Shown: in pieces, positions 56,321-64,000 of the stretch
Layout of the letters: each line of letters starts with the position of its first letter
Numbering within the stretch: the stretch's first letter is position 1
NCBI GenBank assembly: GCA_948146395.1
Contig: OX411544.1
Coordinates: 38,720,630-38,784,629, forward strand
Direction: 5' to 3'
Origin: Fragum whitleyi
Taxonomy: Eukaryota; Mollusca; Bivalvia; Cardiida; Cardiidae
Length of the DNA: 64,000 bases
Translations under genes and position numbers: made by a program
The notes under the pieces: generated by a model
Told to the model about the DNA's origin: nothing
The model's input: the letters and a program-made list of their open reading frames with translations, nothing else
Databases searched by the model: none

Positions 56321-56857
56321 ATGAGCATTTTACAGGAGTCATCATCATGTCAAACAGATTTGTTAATTGTTAGTGTGCTAATGATAAACAGAACGTCTGC
56401 TATAGTCAAACAACAAAACGACTTGATGTCGCTATCTTGTCTGTACATTAACGAGTAAAGACTAAAACAAATGGTTAGTTGCACCAGTCTTTGAAATTCA
56501 ATTGGAAAATTGTTAAAAGCAGTTTAAGCGTTTTTATAACCACCCTGCATATTAAAGGAAAAGTTTGAAGATTGTATTGATAGTACAACGCCTTCTTTTA
56601 TTAGCTTGCCTCCTTAGACCTAATTTTTTGTACGTAACTTTTGACGTCAACGAAAATTTAAAGATTTTGAAACAGTTTATTGCTAGTTGCAATAATGTCT
56701 TTAAATGCGCATTAAAGATTTTCATCAAACCTTTGTGAATCAGACCAGCAAGGTATTAGGGCACGTTTGATAAGAAGGCGTTTCTGCGGAAAGGGGACAT
56801 AGATACCAAGTCAAAAACTCGGTCCATCAAAAGGTAGTCAGTTTTAACAGGAATTAA
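56321..56857. other. No gene seen
   Basis: AT-rich DNA. Confidence 0.4.
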
Positions 56858-57155
56858 AACAAGAGCACCGCCTACAGGTGCCTACGCTCGGCTGTCGAGT
56901 GCTGGATTGTGGGAAAAATCTAAGTCGAAAAAGGGGCATAATTTGCACAAATGCATCTAGAGTTATCCCCCTTGATAGTATATGTTGCTCTTTTGATGGT
57001 GAACATGTGTGCCAAGTGTCAAGTGAATGCCTTCAGTAGAACCAGAGATATAACAAAATGTCAAAGTATTCGCACGACGACGACAACGACGATGACGGTG
57101 ACACGGAGGCTATAGGAATACCTCGGGTTTTCTCCGAAAACAGCCGAGCTAATAA
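56858..57155 (+). mobile_element. AACAAGAGCACCGCC element, first copy
   Basis: It starts AACAAGAGCACCGCCTACAG, runs through GGGGCATAATTTGCACAAAT and GCATCTAGAGTTATCCCCCT, and has a CGACGACGACAACGACG tract. It ends TCCGAAAACAGCCGAGCTAA. The 62097-62440 copy is very similar. Start and end match the style of the 14.6 kb element but there is no tandem core. Confidence 0.7.
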
Positions 57156-57964
57156 AAATGCTTGTAAGTCATAAACGGTTAAGGTATTAAGAGAACACGT
57201 ATTTGTGGACGTTACTTTTGGAATTAAATATATATTTAATCGGTAAGTGCATTGGAAACAATGAATCAACGACAAGAAGAAGTAAAGTTAAGCTCTGCCG
57301 CCCCCTCTAACTTATTTATATGATTTTTATTCAAATTGATAATTTATATATCTGTAACGTTTGACCAAGAGTATATATGACTATATGATCGTTACAAACG
57401 CTTAACCTATGTAACCAACCTATACATCAAACCATACTAAACGAAACCGACCGACCGACGTTTGGATTATTGTTTTAAAAGCCATCTCATAGCGTATAAA
57501 AGACTGACTGTAATTATACCAAGTGGAGTCGATGCTAGAGATGAGAAAATTATTTACTACAGATTGGCTCATCCATTTCCATTACGACGACGAAGTAAAA
57601 CGTTTAAAAAAACAAAACGTTTATGTAATGACACATAATTTATAACATACATGAAGATATCAAAATCGTCGGATGAATCTAAAATCGTTCGTGCTGTTTG
57701 AGGAGGAGATTGTTTATAATTTGAAGGATGCGACTGTAGAAACTACTGCTAATAAAACAAATTAACACCAGCGACGTTTTTGCATAATTGAGACAACTGG
57801 TGATTATATCAGAGGCGAAGAACTTATTTTTGAAAGTATATGATTTACCTAAAATAAATGGATCTAACAAATACAACTACGTAGAAGCTATGTATTTTGA
57901 GCGATCCACTTGCACGAGCACCGAGTGCATTAATTGTGCACTGAACGAGCAGATAAAGTGTTGG
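57156..57964. other. No gene seen
   Basis: AT-rich DNA. No supported coding sequence. Confidence 0.4.
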
Positions 57965-58193
57965 TTAACCCTTTCCTGTTTTCCGAAATTTTGGACCTGT
58001 CCAAATTCAAAGGTTTTGCAGACGGAAATTTAAAGTGGATTCAATTTGAAAAATAACCATCCAGTAGGGTAGAAAATAGTGTGGAAAAAGAAGAAATTGC
58101 TTGACAGAAGCAATTTCTTCTTTTTTCACAATATTTTCTCAATCATAAAATCACAGGCACGTAAAAAGCAGGGATTAAACAGCAAAGGGTTAA
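57965..58193. mobile_element. piggyBac-type MITE with TTAA ends
   Basis: TTAACCCTTTCCTGTTT at 57965 is the inverted complement of AAACAGCAAAGGGTTAA ending at 58193, with one mismatch. A TTAA target followed by CCC is the signature of piggyBac-superfamily insertions. The 229 bp interior holds a strong hairpin at 58085-58135 (AAGAAGAAATTGCTT / AAGCAATTTCTTCTT). Non-coding. Confidence 0.7.
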
Positions 58194-58799
58194 ATCGCAC
58201 AAATCGTACATGACCATTTTTTTTTGTTTTTGTCACTTTTTCGTATAGTCACGTTCAAAATACGCATTCCATTCAATGGGTATATCTTAGCGTTTAGGAA
58301 TTCAAGACCAATCAAACCTTTTGGAAACCATAGAATAATGATGAAGCTATCATTTGACACTCAATTCAAGAAGTGGCATGGTTTGATTCAAGGAGAAACT
58401 TGCAAAATTGGCCGATCCAGACGACTTAAAGTAGGACACAACTACTGATTTCAAAACTAACATCCGATTTTACATATTATATATATATTGTCGTTTCATA
58501 CGAAAATCGAAAACTATGAACGTATCGATAAGCCAGCTTTTTAAAGCACACAGAAAATCGCATCTCAATATAGCAAATTGATATTGAATTATCTTCTTTG
58601 AAAGAACGGCACGCTCCACTTGTTTATACGCAGCTAGTGAGTGTACGACTTCCGATTTCGGATCTGTACGGTTATACCATATGTAGATATGGTAGATATG
58701 GGTTGGCAGGTATTTTTTAGGAAACAACCCTGTATCCTGGAAATTGCCTAGGAAAAAGATAATCGAGTCAAAGAACGAAAATCGTGTGTACTAAGTAGG
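58194..58799. other. No gene seen
   Basis: AT-rich DNA with a short ATATGTAGATATGGTAGATA repeat near 58678. No supported coding sequence. Confidence 0.4.
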
Positions 58800-59098
58800 T
58801 TTTGTGTGCTCATGCGCGCGAAAAAAATAGTCTAGTATACGTCATCAACTTTTGTGCGACATAAAGGGCTTTGTGTGTTCAACGCAGTGCTTGAATATCT
58901 AGAGTGCTACGCTGAGCTTAAATCAAAGTACTGATAGTACTGAAGGCGAGGGAACTGAATAGACGAAACAACACACGATGTCAATTTTCTGGGATATAAC
59001 CTTGATTATTCACATTGTCCTTATCACGTATACCAGATATTATTGATCTTTACGGGTGACCTTGCTAATAGGGAAAAGAAGAAAATGCTGCTAACTAG
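58800..59098. repeat. Dispersed repeat, inverted copy of 45910-46240
   Basis: In this orientation it starts TTTGTGTGCTCATGCGCGCG and ends GAAAATGCTGCTAACTAGC. It is complementary to the 45.9 kb copy throughout. Confidence 0.65.
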
Positions 59099-59536
59099 CT
59101 CTTTCTCCTTTCTTCCTTATATTATCTTCCCTTTCTGCTACAAATTTTACTAATTTGCCCACATATTGTATGTAATCTGCAACCCTTTACAATTTTGACA
59201 TGTCTAAAAATGTGTTGTCTTGTAACGGGTGTATCTAAATTAGAAAAAAAATAAAAGCCTTGTCCATTCTTTAAACCCTTAAAACAGACCACAAAATGTT
59301 TGATTGTGCCAACTTGGAACAGGTTGCAGACAATAAATCAACATGAGTTAAATTTGATATATATCTAGGTTAGAAATTAAAAAATAATGGGGTATGAGTA
59401 CCATATTGAGGGAAAAGGAGAAATTGACCCTATCAATTTCTTTTGTTCTCACAGTAAAATTCAACTTCTTTATGGAATTCAATTCAAAGTAAAAGAAAGA
59501 GCCGACAAGCTTGTGCCCCTAGAAATACAGCATTAC
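59099..59536. other. No gene seen
   Basis: AT-rich DNA. Confidence 0.4.
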
Positions 59537-60117
59537 TAGAGATTTGCGAACTAATACGAATCCGAATACGAAACCGAATACGAGAGAAAAGTTCAGGAAC
59601 CGTCTCAAAATATATAGATCGTCAGAGAAAGGCCAAGCAAATTTCAAAATTCGGTATTCTTGAACAAATCAATCTTTTTTCGTTTCTGAACGTGACACTT
59701 ATCAATAGCAATCGCATTTATTTGTGTTTCTTATCCAGTCCAGACTTTCTTAATTTTATTGTCCTGCTAAGCCACATGTAACTAGTATTACATTTGCCGA
59801 ATAAAGACAAGTTTCTAGTCTAGCATCTTGGCCTTCATCAGATAGTGAAGATTTGGATCGTACCGAACAAAATATAAATACATATTTTCGATAAATCGAC
59901 CGAGTCTTGACAATTCATCTATGAATATACATGAACATTCTTAACGATTTTTTTTCAGATTTAAGTATTCTTTTTTTCTTTCTTTTTGATTGTGCAATAT
60001 TTTTTGTCTTCTTATGAGCATCTCAGCATGAATAAGCACTTGCACTCTATGTTCTTGTCTATACAATTTTCGAACGTATTTCCGAGGTCATATTGAATTA
60101 ATAGCGGCCACATCCAA

Positions 60118-60697
60118 AAATAATAATAATAATAATAATATTTTATTATTATAATTATTATAATTATTATTATTAATAATAATATAGTTATCTAACAAAG
60201 GTAGCTTATTAAGAAAACATCATACATGGAAATAAGGACACGATGAATTACTTATTTACAATAAGGCCTTCGGGAAAAAACATTCAAAATCAAAGAAAAG
60301 CCTGTCTTACAAATACTGGTTCATACATATTCTTATAACATACCATGCACACAAAAAGACACTTTCACAGGCACTATCAGACTCAAATAGACAAATCATC
60401 GGACATACATACTGATCAAAACTTAGAAAATGATAAATTTGACAAAAAAAATATTGCAATATTAAGAAAGGCCATTCACAGTCATCAAATAACTTTTAAG
60501 TTTTTTTTTTAAAAAGTATTGATGTTAGATAAAGTTCGTATTTTCTGAGAGTATAAAATTTGTTTCTACTCAGATTGAAAATATTCGACATATATGACGG
60601 AGTCAATCTATTAATTGTCTTATAGACCATTAAAATGGTGAAATATATACAACGAATTTTGAACGTTAGCCATTTTAAAGAGACAACATTAATTGAA
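60118..60697 (-). mobile_element. 3' end of a LINE, second copy of the family
   Basis: On the minus strand the frame near 60697 reads SLKWLTFKIRCIYFTILM, then VYKTINRLTPSYMSNIF, the conserved WL...R..Y......K.....P.Y motif in the C-terminal part of non-LTR ORF2 proteins. It runs on to KSYLMTVNGLS and a stop at 60462-60464 after a frame change in an A run near 60511-60520. The SFSFNG...WN.LP block is deleted. The 3' UTR shares GCCTTATTGTAAATAAG and AAGCTACCTTTGTTAGATA with the 49.7 kb copy and ends in an ATT/TAA-rich tail at 60118-60185. Confidence 0.75.
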
Positions 60698-61654
60698 ACC
60701 TTGCGTCAGATTTGAATACCTAAATAACCTGTGATTGTAATTTGTTGTCTTCCACTGCACAAAGCGTGTTTTCTTAAATCAGATGTTAATTTATCTAGAT
60801 TTATTGCTTGAGAAAAATTTTCGCAACAATCGAATACGTTAGTTATAAAACTAAATTAAACTCTTAAATCCACATCAAAGTTTCAGCATGGAGTAATGTT
60901 TGTAAGAAATTAATATTTGTAACTAAGTTAGTCACTGGCATACACCAAAATTACTTCCAATTACGGAGAATAGGCCTATTGAATTAACAAAGATATCCGT
61001 GAGAAAAATACCTAAAATGAGTCAAAAATCACCAATATATTAACCTAAATCCCAATTGAATATGGCTACCACACATGTGTTATTCAAATTCAAATTTATA
61101 TAGAAAAAACAAATTAAGGCATGTATACGCTCGATGCATGTATGTGTTTGTAACATTCAATACTTATCAAATGTGTTTTTATATGTATTCACTATGCCAA
61201 CAGTAATCCATGCTGTCAAAAGGGGTGTCACTATTACAAACTGGTCTTTTTTGGTTTCAATAACAAGGCGCTGACTAGCACCTCCAGTTTAAATGCTCGT
61301 TTGAAGCCCTTCACTGGTTATTCTTATTATTTTCTATATATTTGTACTTTTTGCTAATCGCTTAGCATTTGGTGATGAGAAACATAACTCGTTCTAAAAA
61401 GTGAATGAATTCTTTAGAACATACTGGTACCGTAAAAGTAATGCAGATGTGATTTTAGAATTTGTCAACATCAAATATTTTGAGACGTGTGCAAGATTTG
61501 ATTTATTTCCGTCGGGAAAATTCAGAGTTATAGTAAAAGTCCAAATAATTTTGACCCACCGCCGTATATGGCGTCGTAACAAATCGAGAGCTCTTTTAGA
61601 AACTTCACGTTTGGTAACATTAGGCCCCATATAAAGGAAACTGGCTCTGCATAT

Positions 61655-61725
61655 AGGATGAAATCGCTTGAGAATTATAGTTGCGTGCAAAGTTTGCAAA
61701 CGTTTGGTCATCCTGAGCACGGAAA
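61655..61725. repeat. Family 4 repeat, partial
   Basis: GGATGAAATCGCTTGAGAAT, then GCGTGCAAAGTTTGCAAACG, then TTTGGTCATCCTGAGCACGG follow the family 4 order. The 141-codon minus-strand frame here is generated by this repeat. Confidence 0.5.
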
Positions 61726-62096
61726 ACACACAATGTTCACAACGAGTCAGCTTAAAACTGAAATTAAAGTTAGTATAGTTGTAAAGACACGTTGTAACAT
61801 CTGAACATGTAGTGCGCAAATAAATTTACTTGTAATCAAATATTTTTTTACTCCAATATTTCTTTTCAGACTTATAAAGATCTCTCTTCCTTTTGTTTAT
61901 TTGCAGACGCACTTTTTGTACGACACGGTGTGTTGTCTTTTTGATACGACCCCTTCACGCTACAATTTCTTTCGTATTTGGATTCGGATTCGTCTTCCTA
62001 TTTATTCGCAAATCCCTAATAAGATTGTTAAGGCGGAATGATCGAATTGATAAATTGACTGACTAGTAACAAACCAATCAACTCAAATTAAATTAT

Positions 62097-62440
62097 AACA
62101 AGAGCACCGCCTACGGGTGCCTACGCTCGGGTGTCGAGTGCTGGATAGTGGGAAAAAATCAAGTCGAAAAAGGGGCATAATTTGCACAAAATGCATCTAG
62201 AGTTATCCCCCTTGATAGTATAGGTTGCTCTTTTGATGGTGAACATTTGTGCCAAGTTTCAAGTGAATGCCTTCAGTAGAACAAGAGATATAACAAAATG
62301 TCAAAGTTTTCGCACGACGACGACGTCGACAACGAAACGGAGGCTATAGCAATACCTCGGGTTTTCTCCGAAAACAGCCGACAACGACACGGAGGCTATA
62401 GCAATACCTCAAGTTTTCTCCGAAAACAGCCGAGCTAAAA
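62097..62440 (+). mobile_element. AACAAGAGCACCGCC element with duplicated end
   Basis: It is the same as 56858-57155, except that the last ~52 bp (CGGAGGCTATAGCAATACCT through TTTTCTCCGAAAACAGCCG) are present twice in tandem before the terminal AGCTAAAAA. Confidence 0.75.
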
Positions 62441-63069
62441 ACGCGAGTTGCGCCTTCTGCAAAGCGGTATCGGGCGTAGTAATCTATACCTTGGGAATTA
62501 GTTGTTTTTCGAAGACTCAGCGCTATATAGTGAGCATACCATTCGACATTTTTTTTCCTTTTTCATTGAGTTCGGATTGTGGCTTACGATCCCTTTAGGT
62601 AAATGGAACCCTTGGTTTTCCTCGCCTAAAAAAGCCTCGCTAAAAAGATTCAAAAATGGAGTGCATGCCTTCAAATGTCACCTTGCTTCTTTATAACCCA
62701 GGCCTTCAGCGCTTTAGCGCTTTGATTATTAATATCATATATTCTTAACTGGTTTTTTCAGAGTTGGTTGGGGGGGGGGGGGTGTGGCAAACAAACCCCT
62801 CCCCCCCGTGTAACCTTATGAATTATTATTAATATTATTTTCGAACGTCGATCACAGGAATCCTGAATCTTGGGAAAATTATTTAAAATTATTATTTGTA
62901 TTATTATTATTAATATTATCATTATTATTATTATTATGCAAGATTGAACATCTTGATCATTTATACATGGTAAAAATCCTGATCTGCAAAGACAAACAGA
63001 AAAAGTAGGCTAAATCGAAAGCATAATTTTAAAGACAACCCAAATTAGAGTTTGTTTGTTGGGAGAATA
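62441..63069. other. No gene seen
   Basis: A G-run/C-run pair at 62771-62805 could form a stem, and an ATT microsatellite is at 62880-62937. Confidence 0.45.
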
Positions 63070-63277
63070 ACGCCGTTTGTAACAGTTTTCAGTCATGTCG
63101 CGGCAGTTGGTGCACCTAACAATATATTCTTGGTATTTCTCGCATCAGCACTACCATTTTCTGACCATTTTTTGTGGGAGACAAATAACAGAAAGGATAA
63201 ATGCCAGACAATATTTAGACAGCCGTTCATATTTCTGCATGCACCTACAATGACACGTTACTATAAAAGAATGTCAA
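63070..63277 (-). repeat. SINE fragment, same family as 35130-35365
   Basis: GCACCTAACAATATATTCTT, then GGTATTTCTCGCATCAGCAC and GGGAGACAAATAACAGAAAG match the 35.1 kb copy in the same orientation. The tRNA-like head is lost. Confidence 0.55.
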
Positions 63278-63415
63278 TTAAGGAAGTGGACCCATAATAG
63301 TTCCGGAACTCATGGTCTTTCAAAATATTAACCGATATTTCCTAATGGAATCATAAGGTAACCACGGTTAACACTTAAAATTCATGGCATCCGGAACGTT
63401 GCGGAACTACCATAA
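63278..63415. repeat. Family 1 MITE, diverged copy
   Basis: TTAAGGAAGTGGACCCATAA at the left, TTTCCTAATGGAATCATAAG at the centre and TTGCGGAACTACCATAA at the right. Confidence 0.7.
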
Positions 63416-63691
63416 TCAAACCATTGGCTGGAACATTCAAAACCTTTCATTATGCAAGTCTCAATAGTATAATTGGTTTAACGTAGGACTAAATCCCGTA
63501 ACTACAACTTGAAATAATGTGAGATAATATCTTTTTACCGCCAACTGGCAATACTGTCTAATACAGTAAGGTGATTAAATGTTCATTTTGGCAATTTTTA
63601 TATAAGAGTAGGTATATTTTTTTTAGAGTAAATTCCACAAAACGTGAATTATTTTAATGTATTTCTACAAAATAAACCAAGCTCTATCGAA

Positions 63692-63845
63692 GTTTTTATA
63701 AGAGCGGCGTATATACGCCCGAAGGGGCTTGTCAGTAACCTTGGCTTGTCAGTAACAAGAGCTTGAATGATAGCTAAAAAAATTGCTAACAGACGGGCAG
63801 ACGACTGGGGTCATAACACAGTATGACCCTTTGAGTGTAATTTGA
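63692..63845 (+). repeat. Short dispersed element with terminal hairpin
   Basis: GGCGTATATACGCC palindrome at 63704, then CAACAAGAGCTTGAATGAT-like sequence, an ACAGACGGGCAGACGAC tract and the stem GGGTCATAACACAGTATGACCC. It resembles a shortened AACAAGAG element. Confidence 0.45.
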
Positions 63846-64000
63846 AAAAAAGTTTAATGCACAACTATACGCCAAACAGTCATTTTGCAAGTTTCAGTTC
63901 ATTCCAATTCAGAGTTAAAGACAGGTTGCTCACAAAAGAAATGTGAATTTCAATTAATTGAAGGACAAGAAAAACGGAAGCTTTTTGAATTTCTGAAGTC

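Larger units (their letters stand above)
59537..62018. mobile_element. 2.5 kb TIR element carrying a LINE remnant
   Basis: TAGAGATTTGCGAACTAATA, CGAATCCGAATACGA at the left matches the complement of the right end, which closes ATTCGCAAATCCCTA. The arms are about 35 bp with mismatches, and TA lies at both outer ends. The interior contains the LINE 3' end (60118-60697) and a family 4 repeat. No transposase of its own was recognised. Confidence 0.55.

Noticed and set aside
61394..61819. 141-codon open frame on the minus strand
   Set aside because: Part of it lies over a family 4 hairpin repeat and the rest has no recognisable domain. It is inside a TIR element interior.

Overview
This window looks like nuclear DNA of a bivalve mollusc, or a close relative. 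It is AT-rich and intron-bearing, and it is dominated by short non-autonomous repeats of a kind common in clams, oysters and mussels. These include elements with cores of about 150-170 bp tandem repeats that begin AACAAGAG or AGCTCACCTGAGC and end in a small GC hairpin (pearl/CvA or Helentron-associated type), many palindromic MITEs, and tRNA-derived SINEs. No bacterial operon, CRISPR array, rRNA gene or intact tRNA was seen. The species cannot be named from the sequence alone.

Only two protein-coding loci are convincing. At the left edge (69-359, + strand) is the terminal coding exon of a gene that starts before the window; its protein tail resembles the C-terminus of CFAP36 (CCDC104), a ciliary protein. 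At 36151-37590 (+) is a complete 479-residue coding exon preceded by a splice acceptor. It has a helical N-terminal region, a central segment that reads like a divergent TIR fold without the catalytic glutamate, and a long polar tail. A further 68-codon frame at 6350 is a weak candidate.

Everything else is intergenic or intronic and largely built from mobile DNA. From 0.6 to 9.7 kb: hairpin MITEs, SINE pieces, and a MITE split by a 1.6 kb TA-flanked element. From 9.9 to 11.3 kb: a seven-unit satellite of about 120 bp next to a LINE coding remnant. From 14.6 to 19.3 kb: a tandem-core element with its last third duplicated, then a SINE split by a 1.7 kb inverted-repeat element. From 22 to 32 kb: MITEs, a poly(A)-tailed SINE and a threefold tandem duplication of about 0.8 kb. 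From 32.3 to 34.0 kb: a full-looking tandem-core element with seven 164 bp units. From 42.7 to 43.5 kb: a foldback element with minisatellite arms. From 45.5 to 45.8 kb: a decayed Tc1 transposase. From 49.7 to 50.6 kb and 60.1 to 60.7 kb: two 3' ends of one LINE family. From 52.7 to 54.8 kb: three levels of nested insertion. From 58.0 to 62.0 kb: a piggyBac-type MITE and a 2.5 kb inverted-repeat element.

The host genes show no functional link with one another. The strongest host biology is the TIR-like gene, which has two perfect CRE-type sites and an 89 bp hairpin just upstream. The strongest genome biology is the insertion layering, which lets several empty target sites be read directly. 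Repeat family numbers (1-4) are local labels used here.
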